From NCBI RefSeq assembly GCF_003202435.1, contig NZ_QJHK01000005.1, positions 62,001 through 126,000 of the forward strand: a DNA stretch of 64,000 nt, read 5' to 3'. The stretch comes from Flavobacterium cheongpyeongense. GTDB taxonomy: Bacteria; Bacteroidota; Bacteroidia; Flavobacteriales; Flavobacteriaceae. Shown piece by piece: positions 26,950-36,019 of this stretch. Positions within the stretch are counted from its first letter, which is position 1. Each line of letters opens with the position of its first letter. Both the position numbers and the translations under genes were made by a program. The notes under the pieces were generated by a model that was given only the letters and a program-made list of their open reading frames with translations, was not told the origin of the DNA and searched no databases.

Positions 26950-27941
26950 GATGTAATATTTTTATTGAAGTTTTTAATCAATTTTATAAACAAGACTATT
27001 GAGCCAATAAAATATCCTGGAATAGCTAAAACAAATAGCACCCAAATATCCTGAAAATCTATACTCTCAAAAACTCTGAACAGAAAAATATTGATTCCGA
27101 TATAAGCATAAATAATCATAAAAACATATAAGGAAATTGCTTTCTGCTGATAACTGGCCTTATAAAAATAAAAGCAGAACCCTGTAAAAACAGCTGAGAA
27201 AAGAACCCATAAACCCTCATATTCATTGACCATATTACTAATGGAAGCAATACTAATCATGTGCAATGCAAATGTTAGATAAGTTAAATTAAAATGAGTT
27301 TTAAGAGACACTCTTGAACTGTAAATTGTCCACAAAATCAATAAACCACCCAAAATAATTGCAGAATAGCTTAACTCCTGATTAGAATAGAAATCATTAT
27401 GAAATATATCCTGTGGTGTTACAGAAAAACCTATATAAGCAGCCAAACCTGTAATGGCAATAGTCAGGACGCTTTTGTTGTCAAAATAATACGCACAAAT
27501 AAAACTGACAATTGTGGGAACTAATGTCGCCAAGCCATAATGTATCCCGAAAGGTTGGTATTGAAATTGTAAGTATCCTATAAAAATACAAGTCAGTATA
27601 TTGGCCAGAAGTACCAAATATTCCAGAACAGGACTTTCAAATGTAGTTGCTGTTTTTTGAAAACCTTTTGAATTTTTAAAACAGAAATAAAAACAGATTA
27701 TCGTAACAATAAATAATAAAGACAAAATGACGACGTGTCCAATCGTATCAATGTTCTGGTAAATCAAAATTCCAATACCGGATGTAAAAAGCAAAACGGA
27801 TAAATACAAAAACATTTTTAGTTCAGCATTAAGCGAAAAAATGCCCAAACTGCGATAACTTTTTATCTGAATCAATTGTTCTTCAGTAATAAAATTTCTC
27901 TCAAATAGCTTTTGGGATGCCTGTTCTTTAAATTCTGCCAT
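26946..27941 (-). CDS. DUF2157 domain membrane protein
   Basis: This 331-residue protein starts with a soluble helical part (FKEQASQKLFERNFITEEQLIQIKSYRSLGIFSLNAELKMFLYLSVLLFTSG), typical of DUF2157. About nine membrane helices fill the rest (45-325). It shares the N-terminal plan (a short helix pair containing a G/N-F-I-x-E-Q-L motif) with the next gene, suggesting an ancient duplication. Role unknown. It is the upstream member of a two-gene unit lying just beyond the terminator of the arginine operon. Confidence 0.75.
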   Translation of the reverse strand: MAEFKEQASQKLFERNFITEEQLIQIKSYRSLGIFSLNAELKMFLYLSVLLFTSGIGILIYQNIDTIGHVVILSLLFIVTIICFYFCFKNSKGFQKTATTFESPVLEYLVLLANILTCIFIGYLQFQYQPFGIHYGLATLVPTIVSFICAYYFDNKSVLTIAITGLAAYIGFSVTPQDIFHNDFYSNQELSYSAIILGGLLILWTIYSSRVSLKTHFNLTYLTFALHMISIASISNMVNEYEGLWVLFSAVFTGFCFYFYKASYQQKAISLYVFMIIYAYIGINIFLFRVFESIDFQDIWVLFVLAIPGYFIGSIVLFIKLIKNFNKNITS

Positions 27942-28023
27942 ATTTTAATTTTAGGTTAAATAATCATCAAATGTATATAATTAAGAGGTAATTTCTTAAA
28001 AACAGATTAGTATAATTTTACAT

Positions 28024-28059
28024 AAAAAAACCGATTTGCAAATAGATACAAATCGGTTT
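28024..28059 (-). terminator. Terminator of the arginine operon
   Basis: On the minus strand AAACCGATTTG (28059-28049) pairs perfectly with CAAATCGGTTT (28038-28028), followed by a T run (28030-28024). It lies 23 bases after the argH stop. Confidence 0.9.
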
Positions 28060-28082
28060 CTAAGTTTTTTAAAATGAACAAA

Positions 28083-29363
28083 TTAAAAAGCGGCTTTCAT
28101 TTTATCTTTTATGTTCTCTAAGCATAAATTATTAATACTTCCTTCGTGTGTATGGCTGGTTGCTTTTGGAGATTTATAAGTTCCGGCTTCCAGTTGTTCT
28201 GCAACTGCTTTGTAAGCGTCTCTAAATGGTATTCCTTCCACAACCATTTCGTTTAAAGTATCTACTGTAAACAAGTAATCGTATTTTTTATCTTTTAAAA
28301 TATTGTCTTTTACGGTAATATCCTTTACAGAGAAAATAGCGATATCTAGACACGCTTTCAGGTTTTGAATCGCCGGAAACAAACCTTCTTTTAAAAGTTG
28401 CAAATCCCTGTGATAACCGCTTGGAAGATTATTTGTAATTAAAGTGATTTCGTAAGGAAGCGCCTGAATCTTATTACATTTCCCTCTGATTAATTCAAAA
28501 ACATCCGGATTTTTCTTGTGAGGCATGATGCTCGAACCTGTCGTAAGATGTGCCGGAAGACCGATAAAGTCAAAGTTCTGGCTCATATACAAACAAATGT
28601 CCATGGCAAATTTTGACAACGTTCCTGCCACACTGGTCATGGCAAAAGCTACGGTTTTCTCTGCCTTTCCACGGCTCATTTGTGCGGCAACGGCATTGTA
28701 TTTTAAAGTTTCGAAACCTAATTCCTGAGTTGTAAATGTTCTGTTGATTGGAAAGGAACTTCCGTAACCTGCTGCAGAACCTAAAGGATTCTGATCAACG
28801 ATTTTTGAAGCTGCATTCAGCATCGTAATATCATCTATTAAACTTTCGGCATAAGCCGAAAACCACATCCCGAATGAGGACGGCATTGCAATTTGTAAAT
28901 GCGTATAACCAGGCAATAATACATTTTTGTGTTTTTCTGCTGATTCCATCAACAAGTCAAAAAGTGTTTTTACCTGTTCTTTTATCGCTTTTACTTCATC
29001 TTTCAAATACAAATGAACATCTACCAAAACCTGATCGTTACGGGAACGTGCGGTATGGATTTTTTTTCCGGTATCGCCTAATTTTACGGTAAGTAAATAT
29101 TCAATTTTAGAATGTACGTCTTCAAAACTGTCTTCTATTTCGAAATTTCCAACCACAATGTCGGCAATAATATCATTTAGAGCACCTACCAAAGAAGTGG
29201 TTTCTTCTGACGTTAATAATCCAATTTGCCCCAGCATTTTGGCATGGGCGATTGAACCTAAAGCATCGTATTTTGCCAGAACCAAATCCAGTTCACGATC
29301 GTTTCCAACGGTGAATTGTTCGATTTGTTTATCTGTTGGTATTCCTTTTTCCCAAAGTTTCAT
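28083..29363 (-). CDS. argH: Argininosuccinate lyase
   Basis: This is a 426-residue enzyme of the fumarase/aspartase superfamily. It splits argininosuccinate into arginine and fumarate, the last step of arginine synthesis. The signature loop GSSIMPHKKNPD (about residues 276-287) carries the catalytic Ser, and HTARSRNDQVLVD (about 102-114) and GYTHLQIAMP are the other conserved regions. It is slightly shorter than E. coli ArgH (457). It is the last gene of the operon, followed by a strong terminator and separated from argE by 212 bases that hold a structured repeat. Confidence 0.96.
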   Translation of the reverse strand: MKLWEKGIPTDKQIEQFTVGNDRELDLVLAKYDALGSIAHAKMLGQIGLLTSEETTSLVGALNDIIADIVVGNFEIEDSFEDVHSKIEYLLTVKLGDTGKKIHTARSRNDQVLVDVHLYLKDEVKAIKEQVKTLFDLLMESAEKHKNVLLPGYTHLQIAMPSSFGMWFSAYAESLIDDITMLNAASKIVDQNPLGSAAGYGSSFPINRTFTTQELGFETLKYNAVAAQMSRGKAEKTVAFAMTSVAGTLSKFAMDICLYMSQNFDFIGLPAHLTTGSSIMPHKKNPDVFELIRGKCNKIQALPYEITLITNNLPSGYHRDLQLLKEGLFPAIQNLKACLDIAIFSVKDITVKDNILKDKKYDYLFTVDTLNEMVVEGIPFRDAYKAVAEQLEAGTYKSPKATSHTHEGSINNLCLENIKDKMKAAF

Positions 29364-29490
29364 AACTTAGATTTTTTGACCTGTTAGCTTATTAGATTTT
29401 AGACTTCTTAGATTTTTTCTTTACGTCGTATTCTTTGAAATTATTTTCTAATTTAGTTCTAATGTCATTGTTTATATTGATAATGTTTCT

Positions 29491-29569
29491 AGCCCCGATA
29501 GCAGTGGAAATCCTTTTGTTTTTTTCTTTAAAAAATAAAAGATTGAAACGGATAGCGGGAAATAGCTCC
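29491..29569. repeat. Structured intergenic repeat with AGCCCCGATAG and GATAGCGGGAAATAGCTCC ends
   Basis: The segment starts AGCCCCGATAGC (29491-29502) and ends GATAGCGGGAAATAGCTCC (29551-29569). The middle is an imperfect hairpin: AATCCTTTT at about 29509-29517 against AAAAGATT at 29537-29544. I recall elements with these same ends, and variable middles, in spacers of many Flavobacterium genomes; that recollection is unverified. It lies in the argE-argH spacer, close to the argE stop. Confidence 0.5.
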
Positions 29570-29575
29570 TAATTA

Positions 29576-30646
29576 TTATAATTTAAAGAAATCGGTCAGT
29601 ATTTTGATATACAAATCGACTCCTTCTTCTATTTCATTTACAAATATAAATTCGTCTGCTGAATGTGAGCGCAATGTTTCTCCTGGTCCTAATTTGAGTG
29701 ACTGACAACTTAAAACCGACTGATCCGAAAGTGTTGGAGATCCATAAGTCATTCTACCCAAGGCGATTCCGGCTTGTACAAGACCGTGCGCAATTGGAAT
29801 AGAAGATGCATTTAAATGCATGGATCTTGGTTTTACTTCGGCATTTACGCTGGCTGTCACTACTTCCAGAATTTCAGAATTAGTGTAACAATCGTTTACA
29901 CGAATGTCAACTACCAAATCGCATTCTGAAGGTACCACATTATGCTGTTTGCCTGCGTTGATTTGAGTCACAGTCATTTTTACCGGACCTAAAACTTCAG
30001 AGACTTTATCGAATTTATAATTTTTAAACCATTCCATTACCGGAATTGATTTGTATAAAGCATTATCATCATTTTGATGTGCTGCATGGCTTGCCGTTCC
30101 TTTTACTTTTACATCTAAAACTAAAAGCCCTTTTTCAGCAACAGCCAGCTGCATTAAAGTTGGTTCGCCTACAATGGCGCAATCCAGCTCAGGCAAATGT
30201 TTTAAAACACTGTTCAGACCGTTTTTTCCGCTGCTTTCTTCTTCGGCAGAGGCTACGATTACCAGGTTGTGTGATAAATTTTGGTTTTCGTAAAAATGAA
30301 CAAACGTAGCCAGAAGCGAAACTAAACAGCCACCTGCATCATTGCTTCCTAAGCCAAATAATTTGCCGTCTTTTTCGATTGCTTTGAAAGGGTCGTTTGT
30401 GTACGCCTGATTGGGTCTTACCGTATCGTGATGAGAATTTAGTAAAAGTGTTGGTTTCTTTTCATCAAAATATTTATTGAAAGCCCACACATTATTGTTT
30501 TCTCTTTTAAAAGGAATTCCGTTTTGAGTAAACCAATTTTCTATTAAAAGAGCCGTTTGATCTTCTTCACTTGAAAATGAAGGAGTTTCAATGAGGTTTC
30601 TTAATAATTCAATTGCTTCCCGGGTAAGCGTTTCTATATTTTTCAT
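29576..30646 (-). CDS. argE: N-acylornithine deacylase (M20 family), ArgE role
   Basis: The ATG at 30646 gives 356 residues beginning MKNIETLTREAIELL; an upstream ATG at 30667 adds seven unlikely residues. The M20 metallopeptidase landmarks are LLNSHHDTVRP (first metal His and catalytic Asp, about residues 70-80), GSNDAGGCLVSLLA, and ASAEEESSGKNGL with the Glu-Glu pair. A dimerisation domain sits in the middle (KGTASHAAHQND). It removes the N-acyl group late in arginine synthesis. With the ArgF' route its substrate would be N-acylcitrulline rather than N-acylornithine. Confidence 0.9.
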   Translation of the reverse strand: MKNIETLTREAIELLRNLIETPSFSSEEDQTALLIENWFTQNGIPFKRENNNVWAFNKYFDEKKPTLLLNSHHDTVRPNQAYTNDPFKAIEKDGKLFGLGSNDAGGCLVSLLATFVHFYENQNLSHNLVIVASAEEESSGKNGLNSVLKHLPELDCAIVGEPTLMQLAVAEKGLLVLDVKVKGTASHAAHQNDDNALYKSIPVMEWFKNYKFDKVSEVLGPVKMTVTQINAGKQHNVVPSECDLVVDIRVNDCYTNSEILEVVTASVNAEVKPRSMHLNASSIPIAHGLVQAGIALGRMTYGSPTLSDQSVLSCQSLKLGPGETLRSHSADEFIFVNEIEEGVDLYIKILTDFFKL

Positions 30647-30731
30647 TTTATTTAGGTACTGAGGCACTAAGGTTCTGATATTCTATGACTGCAAAAGTCT
30701 TGGTTTCTTTGAAACTTAGCAACTTTTTGTG

Positions 30732-31508
30732 CTATAATGTAATAGTTGTATGCAAAACAGTCTGATTCTGAAGCATTTTATGATGCCCTATTTTGATTTT
30801 CTGCACGCCACGGGATAAGCTGTTGAAGCAGTTATCCAGTTTTGGAATCATTCCGGAATGGATTACTTTTTCGGATTTCAGTTTGTTATATAATGCTTCG
30901 TTGATTTCAGTAATTACAGACGAGTCATCATCTGAATCCTGTAAAACGCCTTGTTTTTCAAAACAATATGTTAGCGTTACATCAAAAACTTCAGATAAAG
31001 CGATTGCTAGTTCACTCGCAATAGTATCAGCGTTTGTGTTTAACAACTGACCATTTTTATCGTGAGTAATTGCAGAGAAAACCGGTACAATTCCGGTTTC
31101 AAGTAATGTGGCTAATAACTCGGTATTGACTTTTTTTACATCGCCAACAAAACCATAATCAATCGTTGGGTGATTTCTTTTAACAGACTGGATTAAATTT
31201 CCGTCTGCTCCTGAAAAACCAATTGCATTATTGTCTTTTGCCTGTAATTGTGCTACAATATGCTTGTTGATCTGACCTGCATAAATCATCACCACAACAT
31301 CTAGCATTGGAGCATCTGTAATGCGACGACCGTCAATCATCTGAGGAACTAACCCAATACTCTGGGCCATTTTCGTAGCCGATTTTCCACCTCCGTGAAC
31401 TAGTACTTTATATCCTTCTATTTTAGAAAAATCAGTTAAAAATTGTTCTAACTCAGTAGCATTGTCGATGATGTTTCCACCTATTTTTATTACGGTAACT
31501 TTACTCAT
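30732..31508 (-). CDS. argB: N-acylglutamate kinase
   Basis: This 258-residue amino-acid kinase starts MSKVTVIKIGGNIIDN (K-x-GG phosphate motif). VLVHGGGKSATKMAQ (about 37-50) binds the N-acylglutamate, and GRRITDAPMLDVVVMIYAG and NADTIASELA follow. Length matches the family. It phosphorylates N-acetylglutamate, or N-succinylglutamate in species that use succinylated intermediates; the sequence does not tell me which. It lies between argE and argF' in the operon. Confidence 0.95.
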   Translation of the reverse strand: MSKVTVIKIGGNIIDNATELEQFLTDFSKIEGYKVLVHGGGKSATKMAQSIGLVPQMIDGRRITDAPMLDVVVMIYAGQINKHIVAQLQAKDNNAIGFSGADGNLIQSVKRNHPTIDYGFVGDVKKVNTELLATLLETGIVPVFSAITHDKNGQLLNTNADTIASELAIALSEVFDVTLTYCFEKQGVLQDSDDDSSVITEINEALYNKLKSEKVIHSGMIPKLDNCFNSLSRGVQKIKIGHHKMLQNQTVLHTTITL

Positions 31509-31594
31509 AATGTATTGACTTCAATATTATAATGTCTTTTTTTTATATAAAAAAGGTTCCCGGTAGCTTAGTAGCTTAGAACCTTTAAAAAAAA

Positions 31595-32542
31595 CTACAA
31601 TTTCTTCAAAATCTTCTGCAAAACTATTTGTGCTGAATACGTTCTGTTATTTGCCTGTTCAATTACGATTGAATTTTCACCATCAATTACTTCATCACTT
31701 ACTATTACATTACGACGAACAGGAAGACAGTGCATGAATTTTCCGTTATTGGTTAAAGCCATTTTTTCGGCTGTAACAGTCCAGTTTGGGTCATTGTTCG
31801 TCACTTTTCCGTAATCGTTAAAATTGCTCCAGTTTTTTACATAAACAAAATCAGCATTTTCAAAAGCTTTGTTTTGGTCATATTCGATTTTACAATTTTT
31901 TGTAATTTCAGGACTCAATTCATACCCCTCAGGATGTGTGATTACAAAATCCATCTCTTTTTGCATTTGCATCATTTCTACAAATGAATTAGCAACTGCC
32001 TGTGGCAAAGCTCTGGGATGCGGAGCCCATGAAAGCACTACTTTTGGTTTGTGTTTCGTTTTATGTTCTTCCATTGTGATGGCATCTGCCAAAGACTGCA
32101 AAGGATGACGAACAGCACTTTCCATGTTTACAATTGGAACTGTAGCATGTTTTAAAAATCCTGAAATAACAGTTTCTGCATAATCTTTTTCTTTATCAAC
32201 CAAACCTGCAAAAGCACGGATAGCGATAATATCAGCATATTGAGAAACAACCTCTGCAGCTTCTTTAATATGTTCTGATGCACCTGAATTCATTACAGCA
32301 CCATCTTCAAATTCTAAAGTCCAGCCTTCGCTGCCAAAGTTCATAACCATAACATTCATTCCTAAATTTATAGCTGCTTTTTGTGTGCTTAGACGGGTTC
32401 TCAGACTAGAATTGAAAAACAACATTACCAAAGTTTTGTTCTTTCCGAGTTTTTTGTTCTTAAGCGGATTTTTTTTGATTTTTATTGCGCTTTTTACCCA
32501 TTTTGATAAAGAGTCAATATCTTTTATTGAAATGTAGTTCAT
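31595..32542 (-). CDS. argF': N-acylornithine carbamoyltransferase (ArgF')
   Basis: This 315-residue transcarbamylase has the carbamoyl-phosphate motif SLRTR (residues 46-50) and HCLPVRR near the C-terminus. Its 80s loop is DGAVMNSGASEHIKEA (about 80-95). It differs from true ornithine carbamoyltransferase and belongs to the acetyl/succinyl-ornithine group described in Xanthomonas and Bacteroides. In those enzymes one loop position (Glu92 in Xanthomonas, Pro90 in Bacteroides fragilis, from memory) sets acetyl versus succinyl preference. Here Glu90 or Ser89 occupies it, depending on the alignment. Operon position between proB and argB confirms the arginine role. Confidence 0.92.
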   Translation of the reverse strand: MNYISIKDIDSLSKWVKSAIKIKKNPLKNKKLGKNKTLVMLFFNSSLRTRLSTQKAAINLGMNVMVMNFGSEGWTLEFEDGAVMNSGASEHIKEAAEVVSQYADIIAIRAFAGLVDKEKDYAETVISGFLKHATVPIVNMESAVRHPLQSLADAITMEEHKTKHKPKVVLSWAPHPRALPQAVANSFVEMMQMQKEMDFVITHPEGYELSPEITKNCKIEYDQNKAFENADFVYVKNWSNFNDYGKVTNNDPNWTVTAEKMALTNNGKFMHCLPVRRNVIVSDEVIDGENSIVIEQANNRTYSAQIVLQKILKKL

Positions 32543-32571
32543 GTCTTTTAATTAATTTAGATAATGTGATA

Positions 32572-32612
32572 ATTAGAAAATTGGATAATTGTGCATTATC
32601 TAATTTTCTAAT
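32572..32612. repeat. Long hairpin in the proB-argF' spacer
   Basis: Bases 32572-32589 and 32595-32612 form an 18-bp inverted repeat with one G-T mismatch and a 5-base loop. No T run follows on the minus strand, so it is more likely an mRNA-processing or stability element than a terminator. Confidence 0.6.
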
Positions 32613-32619
32613 TGACTCA

Positions 32620-33381
32620 TTAGATTATTTTAGTAAATGGAATTTCATCCTTTAGTGCTTTTAAAATAAAGTTATCGTTTAGTCCATTGACTATCCAGGT
32701 TTCAATATTGGCTGCTTTTGCAATTCCGGCTGCTTCTATTTTAGACTGCATCCCTCCTGTTCCGTGAGATGATTTTGAATCTCCGATTTCTTTTTCTAAA
32801 AGTTTCAAATCGTTTACCAATTTAATAGTTTCAGGAACTTGATTATGAATTGATTCTTTGGTATAAATTCCGTTTGTATTGGTTGCAATTATCAGAATAT
32901 CAACATTTAATAGCTCTGCAGTCAAAGCAGCTAATTTGTCATTATCTCCAAATTTAATCTCATCTGTCGCAACAGTATCATTTTCATTGATGATCGGAAT
33001 ATAATTATTTTTGACCAATACATTAATCGTATTTACAATATTGTCTTTGGATTGCTGTTTTTCAAAATCAGAATAAGATAGCAAACATTGCGAAATATGC
33101 AATCCTAAATCACTAAAATTTTCATGGTAAATCCGCATTAAATGTGGTTGACCAATAGACGCAAGTGCCTGTTTTACAAATACATCTTTATCATTATTAT
33201 CCAATTTCACAAATTGTTTTGCTGCAGCAATTGCTCCTGAGCTCACAATAATAAATTCATATTGGTCTTGTAAAGCGGCAATCTGCATACCAATATCCTC
33301 AATCTTTCCTCTCGAAATATGATTGGTTTCTTTGGTTAAGGTATTGCTGCCTAACTTTAATAATATTCTTTTTTTTGCCAT
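32620..33381 (-). CDS. proB: Glutamate 5-kinase, short form
   Basis: The start at 33381 (MAKKRILLKLGSNTLT) gives 253 residues; an in-frame ATG five codons earlier is less likely. It is an amino-acid kinase: LKLGSNTL phosphate motif, VSSGAIAAAKQ, and NENDTVATDEIKFGDNDKLAALTAELL for glutamate/ATP. It makes glutamyl-5-phosphate for proline synthesis. The C-terminal PUA domain found in E. coli ProB (367 residues) is absent, as in other short bacterial forms. It is paired with proA inside the arginine operon. Confidence 0.92.
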   Translation of the reverse strand: MAKKRILLKLGSNTLTKETNHISRGKIEDIGMQIAALQDQYEFIIVSSGAIAAAKQFVKLDNNDKDVFVKQALASIGQPHLMRIYHENFSDLGLHISQCLLSYSDFEKQQSKDNIVNTINVLVKNNYIPIINENDTVATDEIKFGDNDKLAALTAELLNVDILIIATNTNGIYTKESIHNQVPETIKLVNDLKLLEKEIGDSKSSHGTGGMQSKIEAAGIAKAANIETWIVNGLNDNFILKALKDEIPFTKII

Positions 33382-33507
33382 GGTTTTATACCGCAAAGGT
33401 TTTTATTTCAAGTCTTTACAAACTCAAGGTTCGTAAAGTAAATCTAAAATCATTAATCGTAATTCTGAATCTGCAATCAACTAAACACTAAAAACTGCCA
33501 GGTGTTA

Positions 33508-34704
33508 CTATCGCACCTGTCCATCTCCATAAACGTACCATTTATTCGTTACCAGATGTTGCAAACCAATTGGTCCACGTTGATGCAGTTTATCGGTACT
33601 GATTGCTAATTCTCCGCCTAGACCAAATTGTCCGCCATCTGTAAAACGGGTTGAAGCATTATGGTAGACAGAAGATACATCAACATTGTCCATGAATTCC
33701 TGTGCCAAAGCTTCATTTTTTGTAATAATTGAAGCTGAGTGGCCTCCGCAATATTTATTGATTTTAGCAATTGCTTCCTGATTTGAATTTATCGTTCCGA
33801 TTACGATTTTATAATCCAAAAACTCTTCATACCAAATTAAATCACTTTCAATAGTCGCTACTCCGGTTGCTTTAGCGAAAGCATCATCTCCTAAAACAGT
33901 CACTTTAAATTTCTCTAATTCTGCCACTAATTGTTTAGCAAATACATCCCAATCTGGCAGATTAGTATCTATTAATACTTTATCCAGAGCATTACAAACC
34001 GAGATATTAGACGTTTTTCCGTTAATGATAATCGTCATCGCTTTTTCTAAATCGGCATCAGCATTTACATACACAAAATTATTTCCACGTCCACTAACAA
34101 TTACAGGGCAAGTAGCATGTTTTTTGGTAAATTCAATTAATTTTTCGCCACCACGGGGTACAATTAAATCGACTCTTTGTGTTGGTTTTTCAAGGAATTC
34201 CTGTGTTTGAACCCTGTCGTAATTCAAATATTCAACCCAATCCGTTGAAACACCATTTTTTTCTAAGGCTTGGTGCCAAAGGCTCACAATTTTTTGATTG
34301 GATAACAATGACTCTTTTCCGCCTTTTAAAAGGATTTTATTACCCGATTTAAAAGCGATTCCTCCCGCCTCTACAGTTACGTCAGGACGGGATTCATATA
34401 TGATTAAAATAGTTCCAAAAGCAGCTGTTTTATTACTGATTTTCATTCCGTTTTCATGAGTGAATGTAAAACGAACCTGTCCTACCGGATCTTCCTGAAT
34501 GGCTAATTGCTGTAGCGAAAGAATCATACCGTTTACTTTAGCATCATCAACCAGCAAACGCTTTTCCATTGCCAGATCTTCACCTGAATAATTCGCAAGA
34601 TCCTGTTGATTAATACTTTTTAACGCTTCTCTTTCCTGCTCTAACAAAGCCGCCATTGTGGTTAAAACAGCATTCCTTTTTTCGATTGGAAGTATTGTAT
34701 TCAT
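33508..34704 (-). CDS. proA: Gamma-glutamyl phosphate reductase
   Basis: This 398-residue enzyme of the aldehyde dehydrogenase superfamily converts glutamyl-5-phosphate to glutamate-5-semialdehyde. Landmarks are FGTILIIYESRPDVTVEAGGIAFKSGN (about 97-123), LIVPRGGEKLIEF, and the catalytic Cys in NISVCNALDKVLID (about 235). HRGPIGLQHL is the usual C-terminal motif. It acts with ProB, encoded just downstream. A 7-bp hairpin lies in the 97-base spacer between it and argD. Confidence 0.95.
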   Translation of the reverse strand: MNTILPIEKRNAVLTTMAALLEQEREALKSINQQDLANYSGEDLAMEKRLLVDDAKVNGMILSLQQLAIQEDPVGQVRFTFTHENGMKISNKTAAFGTILIIYESRPDVTVEAGGIAFKSGNKILLKGGKESLLSNQKIVSLWHQALEKNGVSTDWVEYLNYDRVQTQEFLEKPTQRVDLIVPRGGEKLIEFTKKHATCPVIVSGRGNNFVYVNADADLEKAMTIIINGKTSNISVCNALDKVLIDTNLPDWDVFAKQLVAELEKFKVTVLGDDAFAKATGVATIESDLIWYEEFLDYKIVIGTINSNQEAIAKINKYCGGHSASIITKNEALAQEFMDNVDVSSVYHNASTRFTDGGQFGLGGELAISTDKLHQRGPIGLQHLVTNKWYVYGDGQVR

Positions 34705-34760
34705 AATTTATAGTTGGTTGTTTTTCTGGTTGAATCAAAACTCAAATTTATATTCTAAAT

Positions 34761-34784
34761 CCGATAGCTTTTAAAAACTATCGG
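34761..34784. repeat. Hairpin in the argD-proA spacer
   Basis: CCGATAG (34761-34767) and CTATCGG (34778-34784) form a perfect stem. On the minus strand it is followed only by ATTTAG, so termination would be weak; it may attenuate or process the operon mRNA. Confidence 0.55.
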
Positions 34785-34801
34785 GTTTTATATGATCCGA
34801 A

Positions 34802-35941
34802 TTAGTTTTTTAATTCTTCTAAACTTTCTTTCAAAGCAACAACAAAAGTGTCGATATCCGCTTTTTTAACCGTTAGCGGCGGTAAAATTCTCAATAGATT
34901 TTTGTTGTTCGCACTTCCTGTAAAAATATGTTTTTCGATAATTAATTTCTTTCTTAAAGCTGCGACATCAAAATCAAATTCAACTCCAAGCATTAATCCT
35001 TTTCCTTTTACTTGCTTGATGCCTTTCACCTCTTTTATTTTTTCTAAGAAATATTGGTAAACTTCATTTACATTTTTCTGTAGATCAAGTTTTTCTATTA
35101 CGTCTAAAACTGCAATTCCTGCTGCACAAGACAAATGGCTACCTCCAAAAGTAGTCCCTAATAATCCGAAACTGGCTTCGAATTTTGGGGAAATTAGAAT
35201 TCCACCAACAGGAAAACCGTTGCCCATTCCTTTTGCTACCGAAATAATGTCAGGGTTGATTCCGTGGTGTTGAAAAGCGAAGAATTTTCCACTTCTTCCG
35301 TATCCTGATTGTACTTCGTCTAAAATTAAAACTACATCGTGTTTTTTACATGCTTTTTCTAAGGCCTGAAAAAACTCAGTTGTTCCCTGATCTAAACCTC
35401 CAACTCCCTGAATTCCTTCGATAATTACTGAAGAAACATCACCCTTTGCAAGCTCTGCCTCCACTAATTCGATTTGGTTTAAAGGCAAGAAAGTGACTTC
35501 CTGCTGTGCATTTATTGGCGCAACAATCTTTTTGTTATCAGTAACAGCAACGGCTGCAGAAGTTCTTCCGTGGAAAGAATTATGAAAAGCTACCACTCTT
35601 GATTTTCCGTTATGAAAAGAAGCTAACTTTAAAGCATTTTCGTTGGCTTCAGCTCCGGAACTGCATAAAAACAATTCGTAATCTTCTAATCCGGAAAGCT
35701 TTCCTAATTTTTGTGCCAATTCAACCTGCAAAGGATTCTGAATTGCATTCGAATAAAATCCCAAATGATCTAATTGATTTTTTAGTTTTTCAACATAATC
35801 AGGCTGTGTATGGCCAATCGAAATTACACCATGTCCGCTATATAAGTCTAAATATTCTACTCCTTTGTCGTCAATAATTGTACAATCTACTGCTTTTACT
35901 GGAGTTATGTCGTATAATGGGTAAACGTTGAATAAGTTCAT
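34802..35941 (-). CDS. argD: N-acylornithine aminotransferase
   Basis: This is a 379-residue class-III PLP aminotransferase. The PLP Lys237 is in DIISVAKGMG, preceded by LILDEVQSGYGRSGKFFAFQ and SSGAEANENALKLA (about 94-107). It transfers an amino group to N-acylglutamate semialdehyde. Length and motif order are normal. It lies between argC and proA in the operon; glutamate semialdehyde made by ProA and the N-acylated form handled by ArgD are chemically related. Confidence 0.94.
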   Translation of the reverse strand: MNLFNVYPLYDITPVKAVDCTIIDDKGVEYLDLYSGHGVISIGHTQPDYVEKLKNQLDHLGFYSNAIQNPLQVELAQKLGKLSGLEDYELFLCSSGAEANENALKLASFHNGKSRVVAFHNSFHGRTSAAVAVTDNKKIVAPINAQQEVTFLPLNQIELVEAELAKGDVSSVIIEGIQGVGGLDQGTTEFFQALEKACKKHDVVLILDEVQSGYGRSGKFFAFQHHGINPDIISVAKGMGNGFPVGGILISPKFEASFGLLGTTFGGSHLSCAAGIAVLDVIEKLDLQKNVNEVYQYFLEKIKEVKGIKQVKGKGLMLGVEFDFDVAALRKKLIIEKHIFTGSANNKNLLRILPPLTVKKADIDTFVVALKESLEELKN

Positions 35942-35959
35942 GTGTTTTTTGTTTATTTT

Positions 35960-35980
35960 GTTTCAGGTTTCAGGTTTCAG
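35960..35980. repeat. Three tandem GTTTCAG units in the argC-argD spacer
   Basis: GTTTCAG occurs three times head to tail at 35960-35980. Such short tandem arrays change length by slippage. There is no coding meaning. Confidence 0.7.
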
Positions 35981-36019
35981 GTTAACTTGGAACATGAAAC
36001 TTTAAACTTGAAACTATTA

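Noticed and set aside
35960..35980. GTTTCAG tandem units as a CRISPR-like or binding array
   Set aside because: Only three contiguous 7-bp units without spacers; best seen as a slippage repeat.
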